A stretch of 64,000 nucleotides of DNA from Gymnothorax reevesii (GCA_029721435.1 CM056588.1:43282493-43346492); one strand, 5' to 3'. Numbered from the stretch's first letter, positions 34,690 through 45,249 are shown. A program made the numbers and translations. Notes: generated by a model from the sequence alone, not told the origin.

Positions 34690-36483
34690 CCATTCTGAGT
34701 GTGCTTGTGTGCCTCAGGTCAGGAGCTCACTGCATAACTCCAATGTGCTTGAGCTTTAGGTAGATTGTGGCCAGACATTCTCTTTCAGGATTTTCTAATA
34801 CAGCAAATTTCATGGTTCCATCAATTGTGGCAAACCACCCAGGTCTTGATGCAGCAAAGCAGCCCCAGACCATCACCCTACCACCACTGTGTTGGACTCT
34901 TTTGTATGATGTTCTTATTGTAGAATGCTGGATTAGCTTTACATCAGATGTAATGGGACCCACATCTACCAAAAAGATCCACTTTTGCCTCATCAGTCCA
35001 CAAAATATTACCCCAAAAGTCTTGGGGGACACATCAAGTTGTTTTTGTTGTTGTTGTTGAAAATCTTAGACAAGCTTTTAGGTTCTTTTTGAGCAGCAGT
35101 GATTTTAACATTCCATAGATGCCATTTTTGCCCACTCTCGTTCTTATTGTGGAGTTATGAACACTGACCTTTACTGAGGCAAGTTAGGCCCGCAGTTCTT
35201 TAGATGTTTGCTTCTGTTCTTTTGTGATCTAGATGAGTCATTGAGTCGCGAGTCATTGATCTAGATCAGTCACTTTTGGAAGAATATAGGAAGGCCAACC
35301 ACTGTTGGGAAGGTTCACCACTGTTTCAATTTTTCTCCATTTTTAAGCCCCTGTCACACTGTAGCAACTTAAGAGGGCGAATCCCCGCGAACTAGAAAAA
35401 GTGAAAAAATCTTGGCAATTCGTATTGGCCTCGTGGTGGATTCTCCCTCATTCGCCGGCATTCTTGGCCAGTCTCAGAGGGGCTACGACTGTTTTGAAAT
35501 GTTCAAAACATTCGCGGTCCAAGCCTGATTTATTTTTCATCGTACTGCATTCCTACTGCATTCTTGGAGCCAGTCGTGCTGATTTGCATATATTCTTGAA
35601 CATTCGTAGGGGGTCGTACCCTGGCTCTCTCCAGAAATTGACCCCCGTGACGTCATGATCGCATAAAAAAAGTTGTACATTTCGGGGTGTCTACATTTCC
35701 TACATTTGTACTCAATCCTACTTCGTTCGTACTGCATTCTCGGTCAATCGTACTGCATTCGTACTCAAGCGTAGTGAGTTCGTACTGCGATCGTTTACAT
35801 TCATGGTGATTCTTCATGATTCCTACCCCTGTCTTCTAGTTTCGTTAAAAGTTCGTACGTGATTTGTACTACATGCGTAATGATTCTTGTTCATTCTAAC
35901 TGCAATCTTACACCCGTCGCCGACACACCTTCGGCAATCTTACAAAATGCCTACAGCATGCGTACCACAATCTTCAGGTATTCGTGTACAGGTCCAGACA
36001 GGGCCCCAGACAGGAGAAGACAAAAATAATCCCCCCAGTTTGCGGGAATTCGCCACAATAGTCGCCACGGTGTGACAGGGGCTGTAGATAATGCCTTTCT
36101 CCGTAGTTCGCTGGAGTCTCAGAGTTTTATAAATGGCTTTATAATCGAGACTGATTGCTGTCAATGACTTTGTTTCTCATCTGTTCATGAATTTCTACAG
36201 ATCAGGGCATCATTTGCTGCTTTTTGCCTACTTCATGTTGCCAAACAGGTTCTATTTAATTGATCTTAAGATTCAACATAGCTGCAATAATTATGCCTGG
36301 AGGTGCCAAGTGAAACTGAATCCAGTAATCAGTTAAATTTGTTTGATTAATTGATTTAGTGACTCGGGGGGCAATTATTCTTTTGACATATTAAATCTTT
36401 TAAAAACTACATTTTGTGTTTACCTACTATCAGTTTTAAAATTAAAAATCACAGGTGTCTAAAACTTTTGCAGAGTGTTGTGT
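34690..36483 (-). mobile_element. Tc1-like transposon relic, split by a nested insertion
   Basis: The minus strand carries Tc1 transposase signatures: a GGRVMVWGCFAAS block (about 34850-34890; catalytic core GG--MVWG), LMRQKWIFLVDVG around the SDETK position (about 34965-35003), and an N-terminal region continuing to 35345 and then, beyond the insertion, from 36084 (ERRTT.RRL-type helix-turn-helix coding near 36095-36150). The right terminus is GGTGTCTAAAACTTTTGCAG (about 36454-36473) followed by TA, a Tc1-family end. The left part, including the left inverted repeat and the second Asp/Glu region, is missing. Numerous stops make it inactive. Confidence 0.8.
35346..36083. mobile_element. Harbinger-like non-autonomous element nested in Tc1
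   Basis: The termini AGCCCCTGTCACAC (35346-35359) and GTGTGACAGGGGCT (36070-36083) are perfect inverted repeats, with weaker similarity running about 50 bp inward (GGCGAATCCCCGC against GCGGGAATTCGCC). The interior has recurring TCGTACTGCATTC motifs and no transposase. The host Tc1 sequence expected here is CCATTT-GTA-GATAATG. The left flank is CCATTT-TTA and the right flank is GTA-GATAATG, giving a 3-bp duplication with one substitution, typical of PIF/Harbinger insertion. Assignment to that superfamily rests mainly on the duplication length. Confidence 0.8.
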
Positions 36484-36839
36484 TATTACAAATTACTAAT
36501 CAGGGAGGGCAGTTTTTGAAGCAAATTGTTTTTCTTTTCAAATCAGATTCAGATATGGGGTGTGTATTTTCTGCTGACTTGCTCTATTCAGTCAAGCCCA
36601 AAAGGGCTTTTTTTAGTTCAGGCCAGTCTGAGATTTAGAAAGGTTTCTATTTTTATGTAATACTCTCAGTCATGCAATTCAGTTACCATATGCTTTGGGA
36701 TACAAGCCCAGGTTACAGTCTCTGAAATTTAAGTGACCATGCACACCATTTTTACATTAATGCACATAAAAATGTTGTGCAGGCCCACATGAAATTGGTG
36801 AAAACTAATCTGAAAAGCAACCAATGTGTTTGGCTATTT

Positions 36840-37020
36840 TCCCCAGTCGCAGATGGAAACAGTTAATCTTGCATGCTGCCATAAAATAGCTGTTGACTAT
36901 TATTAGCCATATAATTTTGTTTGTTGCTCATCATAAGCCTGTCATTACGCTTGCGTCATTACTGTAATTAACTTTGTTACTTGACTTTAAAGCTTTACTT
37001 ATCCCAACAGGAGACACGTC
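36840..37020. promoter_or_regulatory. Candidate conserved noncoding stretch
   Basis: Non-repetitive, with clustered homeodomain-type ATTA/TAAT sites (CATTACTGTAATTAACTTTG near 36956-36975) and a TGCGTCAT AP-1/CRE-like site. Regulatory function is a compositional guess only. Confidence 0.2.
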
Positions 37021-37157
37021 AAAGCCAAAAAAAACATGATTTCCAGGCCAGCCTGGTTTGCATGTTTTTCCCCCTCCCATCAAATCCATGCCCAGTCTCG
37101 GTTCAAACTATGCTAACCTCTTTTCCACCCTATTTACAGATGGATTGAAAATTATAA

Positions 37158-37275
37158 TTAGGGCAACAGGGTAGTTCAGTGGTAGTTTATTTGACTGGCA
37201 ACCAAAGCGTCTGTGATTCTGATTTGATCAGGAGAGATGAAGTTGGAAAGAACTCTGCCTTTGGGCCCTAGAGCA
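37158..37275 (+). repeat. Possible tRNA-derived SINE head
   Basis: GGGTAGTTCAGTGGTAG (about 37168-37184) matches the A box of tRNA-like promoters, but the B box is poorly kept (GATTCTGATTTGATC near 37216-37230). It is not a functional tRNA because no acceptor stem pairs. A fragment reading TTGAGCAAGGTCCTTAACTC at 38416-38435 resembles the body of fish SINEs and may be the other half of one SINE, with 37276-38231 inserted in it. Weak evidence. Confidence 0.35.
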
Positions 37276-38231
37276 GCCTTTGTACTTCCGCTTAACTTCA
37301 TTTCGCTTCAGTACTCAGTCTGATCACTCGGAGCTCTACCCCGTTTACCATCCGCAGAAAATACGCCGAACCAACCAACAAACAGAAGGCGTGGCCGCGA
37401 GCTAAGAAGTAGCCGCTGCGAGTTTGAAATTGCAGTCTCGAAATCAACAATAGATAGGGACAAAGATGCATTGCAGGCCATTTGCTCTGTCATGGAGAAA
37501 ATCCCGGGTATCAGCGACTTATAGCCACAACAAGATGAATGTTTGGTTATTTTTTTGAATGGAAATAATGTTCTAGTGCTACTCCCTACAGATTGTCATA
37601 TCTACTTAATAGCCATCATGAAATAGGTACCCTGTTCATCTCTGTGAGAGACAGCCGAACCACCTCAGCTAGCTTGTAGCTTCTAGTGTTACATTGCTTG
37701 CAAATTTCACACTATTTAAGTTAGCAGCAAACTTTTAAAAAGCCGTATTTTTGTTCATGTCACAAGACCAATTCGCTGTCTCAATGTTATGGTGTCATTA
37801 TCCATGAATGAAATGGCTGGCTGAAACAGCCAAACGCTTAGAGCCAAACTGTGTTGCTATAAAGTTAGATAGTGAGCTTGTTATGATGTTAGCGCAAGTA
37901 TGGTTAACGGTTCAGTTTTCGTGTCAACGCAGATTTCGTCCTGATGTTAATAATGCATTATTCTTGCTGATTCTGCAGTTGATTTCGGGTCTCTTACTTT
38001 TGTTTTTTAACAGCAGTAGTATTTGCAGGAAAAAAAACGATAGCTCAACAGTTTGTTTCTAGTAAGGAGAACAGAAAAAGCATCTTTGGTTCTTTTAAGT
38101 GAATGAGTGAAGGCAAAAATTTGGTAGATGGGCATAAATATGGGTACAGTATTAACTTTAATGTACTACTGAGTTTGTTTTCGCTGCATTCCTGGTATGA
38201 AGGACTGGAGTTTCCAGCGGAAGTACTAGGC
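37276..38231 (+). mobile_element. Unit with short inverted ends carrying a helicase-exon relic
   Basis: The left end GCCTTTGTACTTCCGCT (37276-37292) and right end AGCGGAAGTACTAGGC (38216-38231) are imperfect inverted repeats of about 16 bp. Between them, 37450-37623 encodes a RecQ-like helicase N-terminal segment, followed by a splice-donor-like GTACCC and intron-like sequence. About 170 bp upstream of it looks like a 5' untranslated leader. Together this suggests a DNA transposon (or a copy captured by one) carrying a RecQ-like helicase gene fragment. Some eukaryotic DNA transposons, such as Academ-type, do carry helicase genes, but I cannot show that link. The flanking duplication is not resolved. 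Confidence 0.45.
37450..37626 (+). pseudogene. RecQ-like DNA helicase N-terminal exon, pseudogene
   Basis: One plus-strand frame reads DRDKDALQAICSVMEKIPGI, SDL, a TAG stop (37522-37524), then PQQDECLVIFLNGNNVLVLL, PTDC, HIYLIAIMK, and a stop overlapping a donor-like AAATAG|GTACCC. This matches the start of SF2 RecQ-type helicases: a Q-motif-like PQQ(D/E)ECL, then NVLVLLPT leading into Walker A (normally PTGxGKS). Here the GKS part is deleted (about 9 bases), so ATP binding would be lost. The probable start codon, just before DRDKD, has become ATA (37450-37452). The segment would be the first coding exon of a multi-exon gene; no later helicase motifs are present in the window. Confidence 0.65.
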
Positions 38232-38580
38232 AGCTGAGTCGGTGCATAACATATGTCATCGCCAAAGGTTAGTGATTACTTTACAGGTACACCAATGATT
38301 TTAAACTTCTGACAGGCGCCCGCCCACCAGAGAGTAAATACTCAATTTCAATGATGACTACCTAGACTCTGTGTACGATGCAAAGTGAAGTAGCAGAGTC
38401 TGGTTTTATCAGGCTACTTGAGCAAGGTCCTTAACTCCAAAAATTACTCTATGGGTTCTATCCCTGTTTCTCTCTTTCCCTCCTGACTTGTGGTCTTAAA
38501 TCTGACCGATATAAATACAAATAATGGCCTCACTGAACACCTTTATTGCAAACATGCAGACATTGGCATGTGTGCACGTG
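38232..38580. other. Noncoding DNA with a SINE-like fragment
   Basis: It includes TTGAGCAAGGTCCTTAACTC (38416-38435), a block like the conserved body of several fish SINEs. Otherwise nothing is recognised. Confidence 0.3.
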
Positions 38581-38613
38581 CACAAACACAAAAACACACA
38601 CACACACACACAA
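38581..38613. repeat. (CA)n microsatellite
   Basis: ACAAACACAAAAACACACAC followed by further CA units. Confidence 0.9.
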
Positions 38614-41600
38614 AACATAAGAATTCAGATTGTATTTAGACAGATTTTTTTTTCTTCTTCAAAAGACAATTCCATTTAAAATGACAAGGCTTTTTTTTTT
38701 CTATTATTTGTCAGCTCATTTGAGTTTGCAGGACTGTCCACATGTTAAAAGATTCAGTCAATAAGCCAGAACAGCTGGTATCCACACAGAAACATCAAAG
38801 CCACAGCTGCCTCCCCAACCATGCGCATATTTATGCCTCAATTTAGTTTTTCTTCATTCATAACCCAGCAGAACCTGTCTGTGTTGCCATAGGTGACCAC
38901 GAGCTCCATGGAAACCGGAATCACTTCCAGGCATGGAACTTAACATTTCATGCCCGGAACCAACCTGACTTTGAAATACACTTCACACCTGCCCTCGTCC
39001 CTGACAATTTCACGTTCAAAAGAGCCAGAGTGAGAGTGTTGGCTAACTTGAAAAACTGCACTGCTTTTTGATTGACAAAACTAATCAAGAATTAGCTTTC
39101 TTATTTCGCCCCTTTCATGACCTAAGCCAAATTTCCCATTAATTTATGGCGACAGCTGGACTCGATGTTGAGAAGGAAGATGGGAAAAAAAAAATTCTGG
39201 TGGGACTTCTTTGCCTCTCACAATTACAAGTGAAGTACAAGACGGCTATAGCCTGGCGGCTATGGTACTTGACTGGGCTCGACTGCCAAAGTAAAATCAG
39301 TGCAGCTGCTCGATGCTTAACCCCACATTACTCCAAAGGGGACTTCTTCGTCTCACCAACTGTAATCACTTTAGATGCAAATTTCAACTAATTACCTTTG
39401 ATAGAACTGATTTAAGACATAGATGGGTGAACCCTATCTATGGAAGACTTGGGAATGTTTGGGTCCTTTCCAAAATCTGCCTCGCAACTGCAGGCAGAGT
39501 TCTCCAAACATTCTAGCAAGATCTTAATCAATCTAAAGTGTACCCTAAGGATTGTTCACCTACTTAAGGCTGCTGTGTATCAGAAACGTTATATCTATAA
39601 AGATTGAATACATCTTTTGATTAAATAACTCCCTAATCATGCAAATCAATCATCAGATAATACTGTTGTTTTCTGTTTTGTACTGCAAGCAATAATTACT
39701 TTAGAGAGAAATGCTTGTTTTGAATTGATGCCTTCACAGCAACACCCTGTGGACACCAGGTCACAAGCACTCTACTGCTTTTGGACTCCACTACTTTTGG
39801 ATCACCTACTGATAATGACATCAAATGCAGGCTTATTTTGATGAAACTTTAGCCATAATAATTATAATGAAATAAGGGGACCACTTCTACAGCATTTTAA
39901 CAGCAATATTCAATAAAGGACCAGAATGTAACTTCAGCCAACAAACTCCTGAAGTCTACTATTTCGAATTCAAGAATCACAGTTCAAATGGAAGCTTCGG
40001 TTGGGCCACAGTGACAAGGTCAAGTGGCTGCCTGTTTGGGTTCTCTACTGGCACATAGTCTGTTCAATCTCATCATCTTTACTACCTGGGCAGCGATTGC
40101 ATTCTTTCCTTTTTCTGAGGTCAGATTCGTTATTCACCTCTTGCCTTCAGACACACCTGCGCCACACTCTCCGCTCACGGAATAAAATGGCGAACCGCGA
40201 AAAGCAAGGCTGGAGGCTCGAAAAGCCTGGAGGGCATTAACTCGGGCCAAAGGCATTAAACAAAGTGCCTAAGACCACTGATAATAAAACCCCGCTGTGA
40301 AATTGAGTTGAGGAACAGCAGCAAAAACCCACCTTGTCAGGGGCTGAGTTATAAAGGTTTCTTCTGGGAGGTAAAAATTACTATTAGGAGTGTACAGAGA
40401 GAAGATGTGGAAGTAGAAGGTCTTTTCAGGTCCTTTGCCAGCCTGGGAGTTTCTGATATGGTGAGAAACTACTTGGCAGCAACTACCTGGACAGTAGATC
40501 CTGTGGGCCAGGCTGAAAACACTCACTTTAGTTTAAAAATCCAAGATGGAGTCCTGCATGTGGGGAAAATGGAGAAAGTTGGAGAGAGAAAGATTAAGAG
40601 GAGACTTTTGAGTAAAAAGGGGCTTTTTCCAATCGCTTATTTTCCACATCCTACCTTCTTTCGCTGTTGCCTGACCCTGAAAATTGAATCAAGTCTGCAA
40701 AGGAAACTCCAAACCTGTACTACAGATCCTGCGTGGAAAAAAAAAAAAAATGTTTTCTTGTTTCTGAATGTCTTTTTGAAACTTCAAGGGGTTAAAAGAA
40801 AAAAAAAAGAAAAAGTAGATGAAGCCTCAGCATTTGTCAGCCAGGTGTTGTTTCGGAATGGCAGTGCTAGGTTTGACCAGTTCCACTCATTGTCAAAAAA
40901 AGAGACTGGTCTTGTCACTCAGACCAATTTATAACTTCATGTCTGCAGCCCACGGGTGCTCCATCAAAGCATCACAAAAAATTTTACTGTAGAAATACCA
41001 GAATGTCAATTCGAAACTTAATGTCAGGGCCTGGAGCTAAACATTTCGGGCTGGGCACCATTAAAACCTTCCAAAAATTATGTCAGTGTTTACAGACAAA
41101 AATTACTGAGCAGTTCTTAGTGTTGTGACAGAGATGTTTTGACTTTTTGAGGGGTACCGCATCAATAATCCATCACAATACAATGATTGGTATCTGCAGT
41201 GAAAACCCCACTGCTGACAGTTATAAGAATTATACACAGATGTCTTCAGGTTATGTGGAAGATTTATTTCTGGAGCCTGATGCAACAGCAACATTACATC
41301 ACAGGATAAACACGGCAAAGACTCAGCGGGTGACTTTCTGATTTAGTACCTTGTTAACAACCTCAGAGTTTGCTTGCTAAGGTTAGCTGCTCATTATCTG
41401 CAACTAAAAGGCAAAGTTGCCCTGATTAAGAGAAAAGGATGGAAGGAAAGACAGAGAGGATGTGACAAATAAGCACAGAGGCAGGACAGAACAACAGATA
41501 CGTGGCAGTGGGTAGGACAAGAATATCAGGATATGGCTTGGCGTGGTTCAGGAATATATACTTTGAATCTGCAGTGTAAAGGGACATCAACTGATGAGTT

Positions 41601-41670
41601 TCGACTCGTCTCCTATGACGCGCGCAAGTCTGTATTTTCGTTTATGCATTTTGCATGCGTATTGCCGTCT
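38614..41670. other. Noncoding DNA with the window's longest open frame
   Basis: The plus-strand frame 40308-40934 (208 codons) is the longest in the window. It includes Lys stretches encoded by A-runs at 40739-40750 and 40800-40810, which in unspliced genomic DNA suggests chance. I see no domain, signal peptide or conserved motif in it. A TTTTAATGATGC-like dispersed repeat was looked for and not found. No RNA genes were seen. Confidence 0.4.
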
Positions 41671-41679
41671 GTGTTCATG

Positions 41680-41795
41680 TGCATGTGTGAGCACACAAAG
41701 GTGTGTGTGAATGTGTGGGTGGGAGTGTTTTGGTGAGCATGTGCGTGTAGGAATGTGTGTAGGTGCATGAGTGTGGAGGTGTACATGTGTGTGAA
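41680..41795. repeat. TG-rich degenerate tract
   Basis: Imperfect GTGTGTGAATGTGTGGGTGG-type repeats. Minus-strand His/Thr-rich frames over it are artefacts. Confidence 0.7.
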
Positions 41796-42354
41796 TGAAC
41801 GGCGATGATGATGCTCTTTCATATTAATCCGTGCTTCAAATCCCCACCATCAGTGCAGGGAATTGATTGGTTGTATTAAATGTAAGAACAGAATGAACTC
41901 TGATTGTCTTTTTAAAATGAGCCCATCTGTTATCGCCTGCAGAGAGTGAGCTTGACAGGTCCCCGAAAAAACCAATGAGAAATGTGTCAAAAAAGATGAT
42001 GCCTCCCCATTTATTTAGCACCAGATAATTACTTATGCCATTATTATTTATTATTATGAAGCAATGACTTACATTTCAGTTAGGCACACCTTCATGCACT
42101 TGTCAAAAGCTGAAAATTCGCTGTGACTTTTTGCAGTTGTTTGACATTCACCTGTCCTCAAATTAAAATTCCTGAAATCCATTCAAGTCATAACAAAAAA
42201 TAAATTAATTTGAATACATCATGGTACAATATTCTTATAAATCACCACAGAATAATGCCTATACTTATACATACAGTCTTATACATCACCTCTTGCCCAT
42301 TTTATTCTGTGATAAGATTCCTGTGACCCTTAATATGAGGTAAAAAATATTTTT

Positions 42355-42374
42355 AAAAAATATATATATATAAA

Positions 42375-42411
<37 letters not shown>
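42355..42411. repeat. (TA)n microsatellite with A-run interruption
   Basis: TATATATATATA, then A12, then about 16 further TA units, directly abutting the palindrome. Confidence 0.95.
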
Positions 42412-42415
<4 letters not shown>

Positions 42416-42489
42416 AATGAATGATTGGTAAAATATGTACACAGTATATATATATACTGTGTATATATTTTACCAATCATTCATTTAAA
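42412..42489. repeat. 78-bp near-perfect palindrome
   Basis: The arms TTTAAATGAATGATTGGTAA... (42412-42450) and their reverse complement (42451-42489) match over 39 bases with a single G/A difference (ATGTAC against GTATAT). The centre is TATATA with no spacer. It can extrude a cruciform and probably arose by foldback replication at the adjoining AT microsatellite. Confidence 0.97.
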
Positions 42490-42531
42490 GGCATTGTTTG
42501 AGCCTCCCCTGTTGCCAGTATATATAAAATA

Positions 42532-42905
42532 CACTACAGACCAAAAGTTTGGGGCCACCCTCAGCTTTTTAATGGTACTTTAAGTCCAATGTGACCCCTT
42601 GGTTTTGGGGAAGGCATATATACAGCACGCCTTCTTGTTACATTTAATTGCTCACATCCTAGTGACATAAAATCATGTGACACAACGGCATTTGAACTCA
42701 ATTATAAAACATTGTGGTCAGTGATCAATCAGTCATGAGAACTTTAAAATGTAGTCTCAGGTCTGGAATTCACCAAAAATCTATTGGCGTCGTATATTTT
42801 ATGCACAGAAGTCATTTCATGTGCAAAAAATAAGGAAAGAACAGTTGATGTGTGATTTTTTTTTTTTTTAATCTGAGGGTGGCCCCAAACTTTTGGCCTG
42901 TAGTG
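42532..42905. mobile_element. Tc1-type MITE, 374 bp
   Basis: The left end CACTACAGACCAAAAGTTTG and right end CAAACTTTTGGCCTGTAGTG are inverted repeats extending to GGGGCCACCCTCAG/CTGAGGGTGGCCCC, about 36 bp, flanked by TA on both sides (42530-42531 and 42906-42907). The interior has no transposase. Confidence 0.93.
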
Positions 42906-42907
42906 TA

Positions 42908-44300
42908 TGCAACATGTTTTTAAAACTTTAACCCCCAAAATCACGCAAGTGCTATTTAGTGACTTAGGTGCTGCACATAGGTCTTTCATTATGTTAATTT
43001 TGTTATTTTGTTGTTGATCAGATTTATTCGTATAAGCAGCAAACGTTATCAAACTTTAGCATTAAAAAAATTGTGCTATCTTTCGATTCAAGTTTTAGTA
43101 GTCTGTTTGTCAACAAAGTTTTGTAGAAACTGCAGTATGAACCAGACAAAAAGCATGCAAAAATTTTCATCTTTGACAGCAAATGACTGGAACTACCAAT
43201 CGACTTTCCCCTTGTAATATAAAAGCTAATCTGAACAACCTGGTCCTGTCCTCTCACGCAATGAAGATCAAACTTTCCTTTGGTCATTGCTTCAGTGTGA
43301 AAAGGGTGTATGGAATATACTGTACTGTATGAGTGAAGGTATGTTTAGCTATGATCTCACAAAACACGGGGTGGATAATGCATCAAAAACAGGAAATATA
43401 CTGTACATTGGGTATGTATACATAATGCTTTCCACTCGAGTTCTTGAGACACGCTGAGATTCAGTCTCTGCTCTGGCAGGGAGGATTAAGGATGGTGCTG
43501 TCAAATAACTGAGAAATGCACCAAAGGGCCTAGAAAATTTCAATGAGATGGTCAACAGCTGGGCACTTTCAACAGAACTGACATCAAAACCCTGTTCTAT
43601 AGACACCAGGAAAATCATCTTAAATTGCTTTAAAAACAAAATATTTTTTTTTTAACAAAAACACATTTCATATGTCCTGCCCTACCAGTAACCAGGCTTC
43701 CTGTGGACCATTATCATCTAGATATGAGAAGGGACAATATTTTATATGAGAAGTTTCCCATACTGCAGTACACAATTCAATGACAAAGCATTTGCTGCAG
43801 TGAATGCATCATCAGAGATGTTTATATGAAAAATGTTATTGAAGACACAAAAACTGCACTCACAAACACATTTTCCTTCAAACTAAGACCAGAGAGCTGC
43901 ACAGCAGTGACTTTCCAAGCGCAGAAACTTTAAGGTCAAACTATTTCCCCGTTAACCTATCCCAGGCTCAAACTTTGAGCACGGACATAGCTGAAGGCAT
44001 TGTACTTTTTTTTGTTTTGTTTTCAGCATATGGGAAGTTATTTCTGTGTTAGATCAGTGTTTTTTAGCCCCAGGTGTCCGAGGGCGCTACTCGTGTTCCA
44101 ATTCAGCAAACTGACCCGTCCTAATCCAGCCATTTACATTCTCCGTTAGCCATAGTGATCCACGCACCCATGCATACCCAAGAAGTGTCAGTGCTGAAGA
44201 GCTCCACTGTTTTCAGTGACCAGAAGTGTTGATGACATCATCATTAGAATGTTCAGTTTGGAAGGTGCTCATCGCATCATTGTGATATGATGCAGGACAG
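42908..44300. other. AT-rich noncoding DNA, no gene seen
   Basis: Frames of at most 102 codons, none recognisable. No termini or RNA genes were identified. Confidence 0.45.
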
Positions 44301-44760
44301 TGTTAAATATGCAAGGCATAATGTATCGTGAGCCAGTCATTATTGCAAAATTAACCCTGATAGGATGATGCTCCACCTCAATGGAAGTAGAGGAGTCTTG
44401 AATTGCCCTGGAGGGGTTTATTTTGCAATAATGACCAGCTCACTGTACATTATCCTGCTTATTATATGGCTACTTACCAAAGGAATCAATGATTTGACAA
44501 AAAATATTGACTAAAAAATAATTTTGTTGATTTAAAATTGATTTTTTTCTGCAAAAAAATAAAATAAAATAAAATAAAAGAAGTCTCCATGATTCTGCAA
44601 TTGGATTTGCTTCACGCACCCAGCAATGGTCTGATTGTTTGTAGTACTGGTTTGAAATAACAAGCCATGGAATGCCGTAACTGACCAATCAGAATCGAGT
44701 ATTTCACAAAGCTGTGTAATAATACACCTTAAAACAGTGGTCACTGCCACTGTTCCTGTA
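44300..44760. mobile_element. Fish-type palindromic dispersed DNA repeat with central hairpin
   Basis: A hairpin has its left arm at 44317-44358 (GTGAGCCAGTCATTATTGCA) and right arm at 44413-44455 (TGCAATAATGACCAGCTCAC). The arm match is about 85%, the loop about 55 bases. The downstream CATTATCCTGCTTATTATAT and the 44620-44710 region (TGGTCTGATTGTTTGTAGTACTGG) match my recollection of a long palindromic repeat abundant in teleosts, so this is probably a truncated copy. An (AAAAT)n run lies at 44556-44580. The class is uncertain. Confidence 0.65.
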
Positions 44761-45123
44761 GATCTACTATTCTGAGGTTTTTTAACTTCGATAATGGAAA
44801 AGCATGCCTCCCCCAAAGGCTAGAGATCCTGTTCACCTGCTAATTAGTGGACTCAAGATGGACAGATTAAGGTTGCAGTGAGATCCCTTAGGAAGGCAGA
44901 TCTCCAGGAAGAGGGTAAGTGACCAGTGTCCCACACACATATACCACAATCAGCACCCATCTCTTACAGTAGACTGGTTAGGACAGGTAGTTGAAATAGG
45001 TACACAATGTGAAGAGGCTTTACAGCACAATTTTAATGTCAGCCGATTTGCCTGCTAGTTATCAGTAGAATTGTTGTTTAGTAGTGTTGCAGTAGTCAGC
45101 AACAGAAATTTGACAGCAAGGAA
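44761..45123. other. Noncoding DNA, no gene seen
   Basis: Unique-looking sequence between the palindromic repeat and a CA microsatellite. Nothing recognised. Confidence 0.4.
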
Positions 45124-45166
45124 ACACACACACACACACACACACACACACGCGCGCGTGCGCGCG

Positions 45167-45235
<69 letters not shown>

Positions 45236-45249
45236 ACCACACACACACT
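45124..45249. repeat. (CA)n microsatellite with internal CG alternation
   Basis: CA repeats interrupted at 45151-45168 by CGCGCGCGTGCGCGCGCA and then by CATATACA. The CG/CA alternation is one of the strongest Z-DNA-forming patterns. All reading frames over it are artefacts. Confidence 0.97.

Larger units (their letters stand above)
32560..34690. repeat. Possible degraded long retroelement or LTR-like relic
   Basis: The block starts near GTTCCTCGGGGCACCACCCT (about 32625) and includes TTCTGGGAAATGTAGTTTAA (about 34577-34596), a motif I associate with retroviral or LTR-type repeats in vertebrates. It ends near GACAATGACAAGACCTC (34650-34668), where Tc1-like sequence begins. No reverse transcriptase, gag or env signature is visible and no paired LTRs were found. 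It contains a (TG)n tract and a hAT MITE. The identification is tentative. Confidence 0.25.

Noticed and set aside
37168..37230. tRNA gene
   Set aside because: A-box-like motif only; no acceptor-stem pairing and a decayed B box, so at most a SINE head.
40308..40934. 208-codon plus-strand frame, the longest in the window
   Set aside because: It includes Lys runs made by poly-A tracts, has no domain or signal, and single unspliced frames of this size occur by chance in 64 kb of vertebrate DNA.
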